Assembly: GCA_022819745.1 (NCBI GenBank) | Contig: JAJEGS010000028.1 | Coordinates: forward strand, 28,570 to 92,569 | Reading direction: 5' to 3' | Length of the DNA: 64,000 bases | Origin: Candidatus Latescibacterota bacterium | GTDB lineage: Bacteria; Latescibacterota; UBA2968; UBA8231 | Shown here: piece by piece, positions 26,615-35,725 of the stretch | Layout of the letters: every line of letters starts with the position of its first letter | How positions within the stretch are numbered: the stretch's first letter is position 1 | Notes under the pieces: generated by a model | Databases searched by the model: none | Seen by the model: only the letters and a program-made list of their open reading frames with translations | What the model was told of the DNA's origin: nothing | Position numbers and translations under genes: made by a program

Positions 26615-29600
26615 ATGCAGTTCGTAATCGACGTGCATCTGCACTCGCGCTTTGCGCGGGCGACGAGCCGCGAGCTCAACCCGTCCAACTTGCACAAGTG
26701 GTCGGCGCTCAAGGGCGTTGATGTGGTCGGCACGGGGGACTATACGCATCCAGAGTGGTTTGCCGAAATATCTGAGCAACTTGAACCGGCCGAAGAGGGC
26801 TTGTACCAACTCGAACCCGGCCGTCGCGCTGCCGTAGAACAAGAGCTGCCCGAGCGCTGTCGCCGCGCTGTGCGCTTCATGCTTTCGGTGGAAATCAGCA
26901 CCATCTACAAGAAGGGCGACAAGACCCGCAAGATCCACCACGTCGTCATCCTGCCCTCCCTCGAATCCGTCGCTCGGCTCAACCGCCGTCTTGGTGCCAT
27001 TGGCAACTTGCACTCCGACGGTCGGCCCATCTTGGGGTTAGACAGCCGCGACCTTTTAGAGATTTGTCTCGAAGCCGATGAGAATGTGCTCTTCATCCCG
27101 GCCCATATATGGACGCCGCACTTTGCCGCGTTGGGGGCATCGTCGGGTTTTGACTCGTTGGAGGAGTGCTACGAGGATTTGCTGCCGCACATCTTCGCCG
27201 TGGAGACCGGCCTGTCCTCGGACCCGCCGATGAACTGGCGGCTGTCGGCCCTGGATCGCTATGCGATCGTATCCAATTCCGACGCCCACTCGCCGCAAAA
27301 ACTGGCCCGCGAGGCCACGTGCTTTGACACGGAGTGCTCGTATCCGGGCATCTACTCCGCGCTCAAAGACCGCGATCCTGCGCGCTTTCTAGGCACCTTG
27401 GAGTTCTATCCCGAAGAAGGCAAGTACCACTACGATGGCCACCGCAAGTGCGCGGTGTGCTACAAGCCGGAGCAAACGCTGGCCGCCGAGGGGATCTGTC
27501 CGGTGTGCGGACGCAAGCTGACGGTGGGGGTTTTGCACCGGGTGGAGAAGCTGGCCGATCGCCCGGAGGGATTTCGACCGGATGTTGCTCCTTCCTACGA
27601 GTACCTGATCCCGCTCGACGAAGTGATCGGCGCAGCGGTTGGCGTTGGCCCGAAGTCCAAGAAAGTCCGCGGCGTGTACGACCGGCTGCTGGCCGAAGTA
27701 GGTACAGAACTCGAAGTATTGCGTCGCGCCGGACTCGAAGCGATTGAAAGCTGCGCTGGGCCGTTGGTGGCCGAGGGCGTGCGCCGGATGCGTTGCGGCG
27801 AGGTGGATATCTACCCTGGCCACGATGGGGAATACGGCGTAATCAGCGTGTTCACCGAGGAGGAGCGGACGCGCTTACAAGGGCAAGGTGCGTTGTTCGA
27901 CTTGGGCCCGGCGGTCGCGAAGACGGCTGAGGAAGTCCACGTTCCAGCGGTGCCGTCGCCAAGACCCGATAGCACCGCGCAAGCGGAGCGGGACGAGGAC
28001 GCGCTCGACGACGCACAGCGGCAAATCGAAGAGGCCGAGGGAGGGCCTTTAGTGGTCGTGGCTGGCCCAGGGTCGGGCAAGACCCGGGTGTTGACGCGGC
28101 GCATTGCGCGGCTGGTCGCAAGCGGTGTGGACCCGGGGCAAATCATGGCCATTACCTTTACCCGGCGGGCGGCTGGACAGATGCGGCAGCGGCTGAGCGC
28201 ATTGCTGGATGGTGGGCTGGGCGCGATGCAGGTGGGGACCTTTCACCGCTTGGCGTTGTCGCTGTTGCGGGAGTTGGGCTGCGAGCCAAAGCTGGTACTC
28301 GACGAGGTGGAAGCGCGCCGGTTGCTGGAAGGGACGCTGGCAGACGCTGGATTGTCCGGGTCAGTTACCGCGGCCAGCCAAGCCATCTCGCTGGCCAAGG
28401 CCGCCGCACAGGGGCCGGATGAGGTGGCCGAGGAGTGGCGACCGCATTACGGCGCTTATCAGGCAGCCCTCCATGCGTCTGGGGCCTGCGACTACGACGA
28501 CATTCTCTTGGATTTGTTGCGCTTCTTAGAAGCGGATGCAGCCGTACGGGAACAGGTGCGGGCGCGGTTTCCCTATTTGCTGATAGACGAGTTCCAAGAC
28601 CTCAACGCCGCGCAGTATAGATTGGTCCTGCAGTTGGCGGGTGAAGGCGCGGGCCTGATGGCCATCGGCGACCCGGATCAGGCGATCTACAGCTTTCGCG
28701 GGGCTTCGCCCGACCACTTCGTTCACTTGCGCGACCGTTTCTCGGATACGCGACTCTTTCATCTAGGCGCGAACTACCGCTCTCAGGGGCATATTGTCGA
28801 GGCCGCTGCCGCCGTCGTCGGCCACAATCCAGAGCGAGAGGCCATTGAACTCGCAGCCGTACGCCCGGGAAAAGAGCGGATCCGCCTAATTGAGGTGCAG
28901 AGCGAGACAGCCGAGGGTATTGCGGTGGTGCGGGAGATTGCCCGCATGGTCGGCGGCACCGATATGGTGCAGACCGATGCCGGCGCAGAGGGCACGCGCA
29001 GCTTCGCCGACTTTGCCGTGCTCTTCCGCACGGGCCGACAGGGCCAAGTGCTGGAGGAGTGCTTCCGCAAGGAGGGCCTGCCCTACCGGCTCGTCGGCCA
29101 GAAGGGCTTTCTGCAAGCGCCGACCGTGCGGGCCGCGTTGGCATTTGCTCGCTATGCCTCGCTCTCGCAAGAGGATGTGCGCCGTTGGCAGGCACTAGAG
29201 GCTATAGGCGTGGAACCGCACATTTTGCGCCAAATTCGGCGGGGGGAGCTGTCGGCTGCGGCGCAGGACCGGGTCGAGGCGCTAGAGGCGCGGATAGCAG
29301 AGTACAGGCAATGGGCCGCGCAGGAGGGGGCGGGGACTTGGGTGCGCCGCTGGCAGGTCGAGTTCGGGGACCCGGAGGACGAGGCCTTGGAGCACTTGGC
29401 TCGAGTAGCGGACGGGACCGGAACGCTCGCTCAGCTACTGGAGACTGTGCTCTTAGGCGCGGAGGCCGACTACGAGGAGCGGGGCGGCCCCCAAGGCCCA
29501 GAGGCCGTCGCGCTGATGACCCTGCACGCGGCCAAGGGCTTGGAGTTTCCAGTGGTATTTATCTGTGGGGTGGAGGACGGACTCATCCCCTTCCGCGAGC

Positions 29601-29869
29601 GGGATGCCGACCTTCGGCTGAGCTCAGGACTTCGGCGAGCTCAGTCGAGTCGTCGAAGCCTCGCCGAGGAGCGGCGGCTCTTTTACGTGGGTATGACGCG
29701 AGCGGAGGAGGAATTGGTGTTGCTGCGGGCGCGCAGCCGCCAGCGCTATGGCGAGCGGGTGCAGGGCGCGCTGTCGCCGTTTGTAGAAGAAATTCCCGCT
29801 CAGTTGCTCGTGCGCGAGGATGTGGCCATGCCGCGCCGACGGGAGGCCGAGCAGCTATCGCTCTTTTAG
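26615..29869 (+). CDS. EndoQ-like PHP nuclease fused to UvrD/Rep helicase
   Basis: A 1,084-residue fusion. Residues 1-415 match the TIGR00375/endonuclease Q family, which nicks DNA 5' of deaminated bases: HLHSRFARATS (8-18), GDYTHPEW (41-48), SVEIS, PAHIWTP, NSDAHSP (221-227) and a zinc finger with C279, C282, C295 and C298. Residues 460-1084 are a complete SF1 helicase: GPGSGKTR (484-491), DEFQD, GDPDQAIYSFRGA, the motif V/VI block LHAAKGLEFPVVF and RLFYVGMTRA. The ATG at 26615 has GGGGA upstream. A single chain that recognises damage and unwinds the strand is the likely role. A 47-bp palindromic insert adds extra residues before motif VI. Confidence 0.88.
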   Translation: MQFVIDVHLHSRFARATSRELNPSNLHKWSALKGVDVVGTGDYTHPEWFAEISEQLEPAEEGLYQLEPGRRAAVEQELPERCRRAVRFMLSVEISTIYKKGDKTRKIHHVVILPSLESVARLNRRLGAIGNLHSDGRPILGLDSRDLLEICLEADENVLFIPAHIWTPHFAALGASSGFDSLEECYEDLLPHIFAVETGLSSDPPMNWRLSALDRYAIVSNSDAHSPQKLAREATCFDTECSYPGIYSALKDRDPARFLGTLEFYPEEGKYHYDGHRKCAVCYKPEQTLAAEGICPVCGRKLTVGVLHRVEKLADRPEGFRPDVAPSYEYLIPLDEVIGAAVGVGPKSKKVRGVYDRLLAEVGTELEVLRRAGLEAIESCAGPLVAEGVRRMRCGEVDIYPGHDGEYGVISVFTEEERTRLQGQGALFDLGPAVAKTAEEVHVPAVPSPRPDSTAQAERDEDALDDAQRQIEEAEGGPLVVVAGPGSGKTRVLTRRIARLVASGVDPGQIMAITFTRRAAGQMRQRLSALLDGGLGAMQVGTFHRLALSLLRELGCEPKLVLDEVEARRLLEGTLADAGLSGSVTAASQAISLAKAAAQGPDEVAEEWRPHYGAYQAALHASGACDYDDILLDLLRFLEADAAVREQVRARFPYLLIDEFQDLNAAQYRLVLQLAGEGAGLMAIGDPDQAIYSFRGASPDHFVHLRDRFSDTRLFHLGANYRSQGHIVEAAAAVVGHNPEREAIELAAVRPGKERIRLIEVQSETAEGIAVVREIARMVGGTDMVQTDAGAEGTRSFADFAVLFRTGRQGQVLEECFRKEGLPYRLVGQKGFLQAPTVRAALAFARYASLSQEDVRRWQALEAIGVEPHILRQIRRGELSAAAQDRVEALEARIAEYRQWAAQEGAGTWVRRWQVEFGDPEDEALEHLARVADGTGTLAQLLETVLLGAEADYEERGGPQGPEAVALMTLHAAKGLEFPVVFICGVEDGLIPFRERDADLRLSSGLRRAQSSRRSLAEERRLFYVGMTRAEEELVLLRARSRQRYGERVQGALSPFVEEIPAQLLVREDVAMPRRREAEQLSLF
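29612..29658. repeat. Palindromic repeat inserted in frame in the helicase
   Basis: The segment has a GAGCTCAG core twice and a CTTCGG/TCGAAG pairing, with the look of a REP-type intergenic element. It adds about 15 residues (RLSSGLRRAQSSRRS) just before EERRLFYVGMTRA, where UvrD proteins are normally continuous. Confidence 0.65.
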
Positions 29870-29905
29870 ATTTCTCAAGCCGCGGGATTGGGCCGCGAAA
29901 GCAGG

Positions 29906-30469
29906 CTAGGGCAGTAGGTCGGCGACGGAGATGGCCGCGTCGGGACGGGTGAGTGGAGAAACCGTGTCGTCGTGGGTAAGTACTGTACAGGACTGATAGG
30001 TTTCCCGTTCTTGGTCTGGGTCTCTATAGACCTCTAGGCAGTAATCTACCAGATTGAGGATCCAGAACTCGGGAGTACCGCTGGCGGCGTACAATCTTTG
30101 CTTGTGTTCCCGATCGTATCTCAGCGAGGAATCCGAGATTTCGACGACTAGTGCGGCGACCGTGGGATGGTACGCGAGGTGATCGCGTGGTTGGCCGCGG
30201 ACTACGGCGACATCGGGTTCAGGCTCGGACGACTCTCCCAAGGCCATGGGGACTTGGACGCGCACGGTAAAGCCTTGGACATATATTGCGCTCAAGACTT
30301 CACTCACTAGACAGACTGCTGTAGCGTGGGCACGGCTTTGTGGTGTCATTTCGAGGATTTCCCCGTTGATCAGCTCAAGTCGGTCTTCTGGATGAAAAAC
30401 GCCGGCAGATACCATTTTCTCGTATTCTTCCCGCGTCCATAGATGGGGTTGTAGGGACATTGCATTCAT
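29906..30469 (-). CDS. Uma2 family (DUF820) endonuclease-like protein
   Basis: A 187-residue protein of the Uma2/DUF820 family, PD-(D/E)XK fold proteins common in cyanobacteria and other repeat-rich genomes. Signatures are the N-terminal MTREEYEKM-like WTREEYEKM, ELINGEILEM, EPDVAVVRG (active-site aspartate) and LVVEISDSSLRYDREHK, which supplies the E-x-K half. Function in the cell is not established; nuclease activity is inferred from the fold. Confidence 0.85.
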   Translation of the reverse strand: MNAMSLQPHLWTREEYEKMVSAGVFHPEDRLELINGEILEMTPQSRAHATAVCLVSEVLSAIYVQGFTVRVQVPMALGESSEPEPDVAVVRGQPRDHLAYHPTVAALVVEISDSSLRYDREHKQRLYAASGTPEFWILNLVDYCLEVYRDPDQERETYQSCTVLTHDDTVSPLTRPDAAISVADLLP

Positions 30470-30545
30470 AGACCGCTATCTCCGTCTTTTCAATTTAACA
30501 TACCGCATTAAGCATTGCCACGATCTCATAGTCCTGATGGACGCC

Positions 30546-32486
30546 CTACGCTGGTTCAGGATTAAAAAGCCGCGCGATGTGTACGGCTTGGAAGAGCGTC
30601 GCTGGCTCTAGCTGCGTGCGCAGGGCACGCTTGCGCGGCAGGAGCGTGGTTTCGCCGAGCATGGGCGGGCAAACCATCACTTCGACCCGTCCACTGCCGA
30701 TGTTGAGATTGCCGCGCGGACATTTGGGCCATAGGGAATGGAGGCCGCGAAAAGTTAGCGGCACGATGATCACGTCGGGCGGCAGATAAGCAAAAAGCGC
30801 GTGCTGCATGGGCAGGCACTGATGCTCAAAGGCGGCGGTGGTGCCCTCGCCATAGACGACGCCCGGCCGCTCTGAGAGGAGCTCGGCAAAGCGGCGCGTG
30901 GGATTTTTCGTGTCGGCTGAGCGGGTCATAATGACGTGCCCATCGACTTTCTCCATGATCTGATCGACTTCTTCAGTAGTAAAGCCAATCAATGAAAAAG
31001 AGCGCCCGCCAATACGCAGGGATGCAGGTTCGGTGAGGCGAGCGCGGGCGAGGCTCACCGGCGCGGGGAGTTCGCGCCAGCCCATCAGTTCGAGGAAGCG
31101 GGGGTCGTGGATCAGGGTACTCATCACCGGATGGTCGAAGAGACTGCGGTGCGTGGGGAGGAAAAGGACCTTCTCCTGTTTGTTGGCTAGGTCGAGATCG
31201 TGGGCGGTAGCGGCGAAGAGCGGGTCGGCGCTTACGGTCAATTCAATGCCGAAGATGTCCAGCGATTTCCGCCCCCATTCGCTGCTTTGGGCGCTGGCTG
31301 CTTTGAGGCGCTCCTTTTCTGGAAGCTGAGCCGCTAGCAGGCTCATTTTTTTCTTTCCAGTGCGGTAGTAGAGGAAAGCCCACCGAAAGAGGCGCGCCCG
31401 ACGGCTCCATGGGCCGAGGCTCTGGCGTCGCCCGACGTGCTGGTATTCGAGAAAACGGCCCTTGGCCTTGCCGTCGAGCAGTGGGGGCAGGACCACCAGA
31501 TCGACTTCTCCCCGCGCCCGGCCTGCTAGTCGGTTGACGTAGCTGACTAAGCGGCGCGTCAGGTCGATCATGTCGCGGGTCAGGTAGCTATACTCTTGGC
31601 CGTACCAAAATTCCCTCGGCTTGATTTGGGCGGGATCTTCGGAGTGGGCTTGGAGGAACTTGAGTAGCATCCCCTTACCCAACAGAACCAGCTTGCACAA
31701 CTTTTGGTGCCATTGAGCGCGCACCCGCCCCTCGATGCGGGCCAAGAGCACGTCGGCGTCCGTGATGGCCTTCCACACCGAGATGCCTAAGTAGATGAAG
31801 TTGCTATAGGTGTTGAAGCGGATGGCGAGGTGCTCGCCAGCGGCGAGGTAATCGACGACGCGCTCGGCGACTTCGCTGAGCAGATCGCGCAGGGTTCCGG
31901 CGTGGCGGACTCCGTCGATTTCGCAGGCGTAGTGCTCGGCCAAGCGCGGATCGTCGCCCGAATCGGGCGCGGGCTCTTTTTGCGCCGCACCGGATTGTAT
32001 CTTCTCGGCGACGGCGTGGGCGTGGGACAGTGGCACGCGGGCGACCCGCAGCTTGACGAGAGCGGCTTCACCTTCGTCGAGGGTGTAGGGATTGTCGCGA
32101 CCTAGGGCGTGTAGATAGACCGATTGGTAGAGCGCGTGGAAATCGAGTGCGTCGCCGCGCCCGCGCTCGACGAAGAGCTGGCGCGTTGCTAGGTAGAGGC
32201 GGTTCGCTTGGTGGTACGCCGGGCCGACGCGTTCGTAGTGGTCGTATGCCTCTCGCAGGCGCTTGTCGCGGAGCGGGGGGATGCCCTCGTGAATGGCACC
32301 GATCAGTTCGGCGCGGCGCACGAGCGCGTCGAGGTCGCTGCCCACCGGCCAGATGATTTCGCTTGGATCGCGGTCGGTAAAGTGGCCGTCGCTGATGGCG
32401 ACTTGCATCAGCTCCTCAGCCGCCTCGTCGTAGAGACGCAGCATTTCGTCTAGATCCACGTCGCGCAGCAGTTTGTCTAGGTCCAC
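30546..32486 (-). CDS. PlsB/PlsC-type glycerolipid acyltransferase
   Basis: A 646-residue protein whose C-terminal half is a LPLAT acyltransferase. The catalytic HX4D box is THRSLFDHP, followed about 110 residues later by the VVYGEGTTAAF box that binds glycerol phosphate and the VPLTF box. The N-terminal 330 residues are helical and charged and not recognised. Layout and size are closest to glycerol-3-phosphate acyltransferases, the first step of phospholipid synthesis, although a different acceptor is possible. Confidence 0.75.
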   Translation of the reverse strand: MDLDKLLRDVDLDEMLRLYDEAAEELMQVAISDGHFTDRDPSEIIWPVGSDLDALVRRAELIGAIHEGIPPLRDKRLREAYDHYERVGPAYHQANRLYLATRQLFVERGRGDALDFHALYQSVYLHALGRDNPYTLDEGEAALVKLRVARVPLSHAHAVAEKIQSGAAQKEPAPDSGDDPRLAEHYACEIDGVRHAGTLRDLLSEVAERVVDYLAAGEHLAIRFNTYSNFIYLGISVWKAITDADVLLARIEGRVRAQWHQKLCKLVLLGKGMLLKFLQAHSEDPAQIKPREFWYGQEYSYLTRDMIDLTRRLVSYVNRLAGRARGEVDLVVLPPLLDGKAKGRFLEYQHVGRRQSLGPWSRRARLFRWAFLYYRTGKKKMSLLAAQLPEKERLKAASAQSSEWGRKSLDIFGIELTVSADPLFAATAHDLDLANKQEKVLFLPTHRSLFDHPVMSTLIHDPRFLELMGWRELPAPVSLARARLTEPASLRIGGRSFSLIGFTTEEVDQIMEKVDGHVIMTRSADTKNPTRRFAELLSERPGVVYGEGTTAAFEHQCLPMQHALFAYLPPDVIIVPLTFRGLHSLWPKCPRGNLNIGSGRVEVMVCPPMLGETTLLPRKRALRTQLEPATLFQAVHIARLFNPEPA

Positions 32487-32588
32487 TTTGCACCTGTCTT
32501 TCGGTTTGCTTTAGCAGCCTAGAGTGAGTTAATGCAAACCGCCTGCTTGGTCAAGCTCGTGCGGGGTGGTTCGAGGCGCGGAGGGAAC

Positions 32589-32716
32589 CTATTCGCCGCG
32601 ATGCATGACAACGCCACGGGGATTCTCAAAGGCGTCGATCCACAAGCGGCACCATTCCCCGTAGTCGGTCAGCTCGCTGGACGGATCGCGGCGAGAGCGC
32701 GCGACAAAATCGGGGT
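32589..32716 (-). pseudogene. Remnant of the 3' end of a PhyH gene
   Basis: On the minus strand 42 codons read PDFVARSRRDPSSELTDYGE and on to HRGE plus TAG. This is nearly the same as the last 42 residues of the PhyH gene at 34438-35322. The rest of the gene is absent. The stop is conserved, so it is a truncated duplicate abutting the downstream end of the 32740-34317 gene. Confidence 0.85.
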
Positions 32717-32739
32717 ACCTAGGCCCCCGTGCAGAGAAG

Positions 32740-34317
32740 CTACAATTCACCCGGTCCCAGATCTGCATCGATCAAACCCCGATGGTAATTCTTCCCCATC
32801 AAGTACTTGATTTCCAGCTCTACATCGCGCAATACGACAGCCGGTAGCGCCTGCCCGTCCCGTTTGAGCAGTTCGACCTCCAGCACATTCCACCCCTGCA
32901 CCGGCCTAAATTTTTCGGGCAAACGAAAGACATACCAATAGCCAAAAACCCGATAGCGCGGCGCATCCATCACGTACATCTGATTGATTTTGCGCAGCAG
33001 CGATTGCGGTAATTCTTTGCCGTTAAAAGCAAAGCGCAAGCGATCCCGCTCCGTCGTCTCCTGCACTCGCACCCGCAAGATTACCTCGTGGACCCGATTG
33101 ACCTTGTCCCATTTTTGCAGATCATCACTCACCGCAAAACCCACCTGTAGCGCCTGCCCCTTTGCCAATTCAATGGGTAGCGGATTAGCGACATTCGGCG
33201 CAATCGCCTCTGGCACCGGCGCGCTGCCCTCGCTGGGGATTCGATAGATTTTGTCCTTGGCCGCCATCGTTTCGGGGAAGGGCACCTCGCGCAGCTTCTG
33301 GTAGAAATCGGCCTTATACGGCCAACAGCCAAACCAATGCGCGATATAGAGACCATCGACTCCCTGCGCCCAATAGTTGCAAGCCCCCGCCCGCACCATT
33401 TCGATCGTCCCCTCGCCGACCCGGTCGCTGTCGATCCGACTCTGTAACGCCGGCAAGACCCGACACGCCGTCCCGTGTGCCGCTTTGACGAAGGCGCTGA
33501 AATCCGCCGACGGGTCTGCCGCTCCCGATGCCTCGGGCACGATCGCGTCGACAATGCCCCGGCGCATCCACTCCAATGGCTCTAGCCCTACCGCCCGGCA
33601 TCCATCCAGATTCGCTGGCACTCGCAGGACCAATTCTCGTGCCGGATCGCTCTTTTTTACAGCCGCGTAAACCCGCCCTATCCACTCGGTCATAATCCCC
33701 GTCCCCGCCGCAATCTCATCGGGGTGAAAGTAATAGGGGCAGTAATTGAGCTGTAGCTCAAAACCGTCAACGGGATAGTGCGCGAGCACTTCCTCGACTA
33801 TCGCCAAATTCCGCTCGCGCACTGCATCCCAAGCGTAATCCCACGCGCGATACCCCGGCCACTCCGCGTCCACACCGCCCTTGCTGCCGATCTCCAACGG
33901 CTGCGGGTTGCGCTGCTGGGCGGCGAAGCGCGGATTTTCCCAGCTTTTCAACATCAACTCCCGCGGTCCCTGCTGCGGCAATAGCATCGCGTAGAGCAGC
34001 AGGCCATTGGCATGGGCTTTGTCGCAGAGCACCTGGAGCGGATCGCATCCGGCTTTGATCAATTGGGTGAAATTCTGGTTGGCCCGCTTCCAGATCAGAT
34101 GCGGCCACTTCTTTATATCCCGTCCCCACAACGCGCCCACCTGCGAATCGTAGAGCAGGCTCTGCGCATCGCCTAGGGTCAGAGACAGCGCCTCGACTGG
34201 TGTCCCCACCAACTCGTCTACTGCCGCCTCCAGCTCTTCTTTCTGCATCGGCGGCTCGTACATGTAGATCAGCGGGTGCCGACCGTCGTGGTCGAAAAAA
34301 ATGCGTGGTTTGGCCAT
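32740..34317 (-). CDS. Glycoside-hydrolase-like TIM-barrel protein (GHL10-type)
   Basis: A 525-residue cytoplasmic protein (no signal peptide) resembling the family-10-like putative glycosidases of Planctomycetes and related phyla. The barrel part (1-370) has DGFELQLNYCPYYFHP near strand 4 and IVPEASGAADPSADF near strand 6. Residues about 400-525 form a beta-sandwich with RLRFAFNGKEL and VFRLPEKFRPVQGWN. Catalytic acids cannot be assigned with certainty. It lies between a PhyH gene and a fragment duplicated from the same PhyH gene, suggesting it was inserted or the locus was rearranged. Confidence 0.6.
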   Translation of the reverse strand: MAKPRIFFDHDGRHPLIYMYEPPMQKEELEAAVDELVGTPVEALSLTLGDAQSLLYDSQVGALWGRDIKKWPHLIWKRANQNFTQLIKAGCDPLQVLCDKAHANGLLLYAMLLPQQGPRELMLKSWENPRFAAQQRNPQPLEIGSKGGVDAEWPGYRAWDYAWDAVRERNLAIVEEVLAHYPVDGFELQLNYCPYYFHPDEIAAGTGIMTEWIGRVYAAVKKSDPARELVLRVPANLDGCRAVGLEPLEWMRRGIVDAIVPEASGAADPSADFSAFVKAAHGTACRVLPALQSRIDSDRVGEGTIEMVRAGACNYWAQGVDGLYIAHWFGCWPYKADFYQKLREVPFPETMAAKDKIYRIPSEGSAPVPEAIAPNVANPLPIELAKGQALQVGFAVSDDLQKWDKVNRVHEVILRVRVQETTERDRLRFAFNGKELPQSLLRKINQMYVMDAPRYRVFGYWYVFRLPEKFRPVQGWNVLEVELLKRDGQALPAVVLRDVELEIKYLMGKNYHRGLIDADLGPGEL

Positions 34318-34437
34318 CGTCGTCTCCTTGCAATCGCTCAGTGCAGCCAGCCATTCGCCAAGCTGCGATCAAAGAAGCCGTCTGGAAATTCCTAGCAAAG
34401 CTCAAAGCACGAGCGAAAACGTACGGTTAGCGCCCTT

Positions 34438-35322
34438 CTATTCGCCTCGGTGTGAGACAACGCCGCGAGGATTTTCAAAGGCGTCGGTCCACAAACGGCA
34501 CCATTCCTCGTAGTCGGTCAGCTCGCTGAACGGGTTGCGGTGGGAGCGCGCGACGAAGTCGGGGTGGCCGGTGCGGCCGGTGTGCTGGCCGGTGGGCTGG
34601 TAGCGCAGATCCAGCGACCAGCGGCATTGGTCGGAGTAATTGGGGGTGGAGCGATGGGGCGTAAAGCGGCTCATGAGCACCACGTCGCCGCGCTTGCACT
34701 CCAAGGGGAAGGGTTCAATTTGGGGCATGGCCTCGGGGGCGATGGTGGTGCCGCCGGCTGCCAAGTGCCGGAGGTAGCCGGTTTCGACGAGGCCGGGCAA
34801 GACCTCCATGCAGCCGGTCTCTACTGTGGCTTCGGCCAAGGGTAGCCAGCAGGTGACGACGTTAGAGCCTTCGGCTTCTGGCATCATCACGCCGGCGTCT
34901 TGGTGCCAGGGCGCGTTGTGGAAAGAGGGGCCTTCGCGGTTTTCGTAGGCTTGCGGCGGCTTGGCTCGCAGGTGCTGAATGGGGTTGCAGATCAGTTCGG
35001 GACCTAGCAGCGATTCGAGCAGGTCGAGCAAGTTTTCGTTGCGCAAAAACTCGAACATCGCCCGCCCCCGATAGTGCATGATGTCCATTCCACGCCCGAT
35101 CTCAGGGCACTGTTTGAACAGCAAGCCGTAGCGCGTGGCAAACGGGGCGTCCTCGTGCAGGTCTGCTATTTCGCCCTCGTCGTGCAGCGTCTGTGCGCGG
35201 GCGTCGATCCACGCCGACAGCTCGTCGATGAGTGGCTGCAAGTCGTCGTGGGTGAGCGCTTCGCGGGCGATGATGACGCCGCGCGTGTTGAATTCTGCGA
35301 TCTGTTCGGTCGTGAGTTTCAT
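34438..35322 (-). CDS. Phytanoyl-CoA dioxygenase-like (PhyH) protein
   Basis: A 294-residue Fe(II)/2-oxoglutarate oxygenase from the ATG at 35322 (MKLTTEQIAEFNTRG), which has GGGGGAAA upstream; the frame to 35370 is not needed. The metal triad is complete: H140-Q-D142 (WHQDAG) and H223 (TPHRSTPN), with R240 (SLDLRYQ) for 2-oxoglutarate. The substrate is unknown; PhyH proteins hydroxylate lipids and many small molecules. It is most like the PhyH gene at 52102-53073 in its C-terminal half (LRYxPxGQxTGR...PDFVARS), and its own 3' end is duplicated at 32589-32716. Confidence 0.88.
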   Translation of the reverse strand: MKLTTEQIAEFNTRGVIIAREALTHDDLQPLIDELSAWIDARAQTLHDEGEIADLHEDAPFATRYGLLFKQCPEIGRGMDIMHYRGRAMFEFLRNENLLDLLESLLGPELICNPIQHLRAKPPQAYENREGPSFHNAPWHQDAGVMMPEAEGSNVVTCWLPLAEATVETGCMEVLPGLVETGYLRHLAAGGTTIAPEAMPQIEPFPLECKRGDVVLMSRFTPHRSTPNYSDQCRWSLDLRYQPTGQHTGRTGHPDFVARSHRNPFSELTDYEEWCRLWTDAFENPRGVVSHRGE

Positions 35323-35456
35323 CGCGGTTTCCCCCAATCCGTTGTGCGGGCAAATTAAAGCAATCCCCATTGAACTGTAAATTTCTCGGCGTCTTCCCGT
35401 TCTGCAGATGGTGCATCCCGAGATTTGGCGGTGCCCCGAGCGCCGCCGTTGGATAG

Positions 35457-35485
35457 TTTACTTTCTGTAAAAGCTTACATATCTT
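35457..35485 (+). promoter_or_regulatory. Candidate promoter of the tandem structured-RNA leader
   Basis: TTTACT, a 17-base spacer and TATCTT stand just ahead of the first RNA repeat, so transcription would start near 35492. The arrangement mirrors the better promoter in front of the fourth copy at 49816. Confidence 0.45.
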
Positions 35486-35498
35486 TATTCTTATCCAC

Positions 35499-35614
35499 CT
35501 TGCGCAGGGAACCCGCATGTAGGTTCCCTTGTTGTACATAGTTCAGAATGCTTAGTGGAGGGGTCGCTCCCCTTTGCTGAGCATTAAGCGGAATGCTCTG
35601 ATATTCTGCGCGAG
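35499..35614 (+). ncRNA. Structured RNA element, copy R1 (unassigned family)
   Basis: The outer stem pairs 35501-35508 with 35605-35612. Hairpin 1 is GGAACC/GGTTCC around the loop CGCATGTA. Hairpin 2 is long, AATGCTTAG (35547-35555) with CTGAGCATT (35577-35585), and is tipped by GGGG-TCGCT-CCCC. A short hairpin with loop GGAAT follows. The stems differ in sequence from the other copies but keep pairing. Confidence 0.6.
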
Positions 35615-35722
35615 GAATCCACATGTTGGATGCCTTGTTGTATAATATAGTCGGAATGCTTAGTGGAGTGGTTGCTTCTCTTCACTGGGCAATAGGCAGG
35701 AAATGCTCCGCATACTCTGTGT
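35608..35722 (+). ncRNA. Structured RNA element, copy R2
   Basis: Hairpin 1 is ATCC/GGAT (35617-35631) around ACATGTT. TAGTGGAG at 35661 and AGGCAGGAAATGCT near 35694-35706 match R1/R3. The closing stem is weak (mostly G-T pairs) and its 5' arm overlaps the 3' arm of R1, so R1 and R2 cannot both be fully closed. Confidence 0.5.
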
Positions 35723-35725
35723 AAT

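Noticed and set aside
29059..29952. 297-codon plus-strand frame overlapping the helicase 3' end
   Set aside because: Glycine/arginine-rich frame shadow of the UvrD domain in high-GC DNA.
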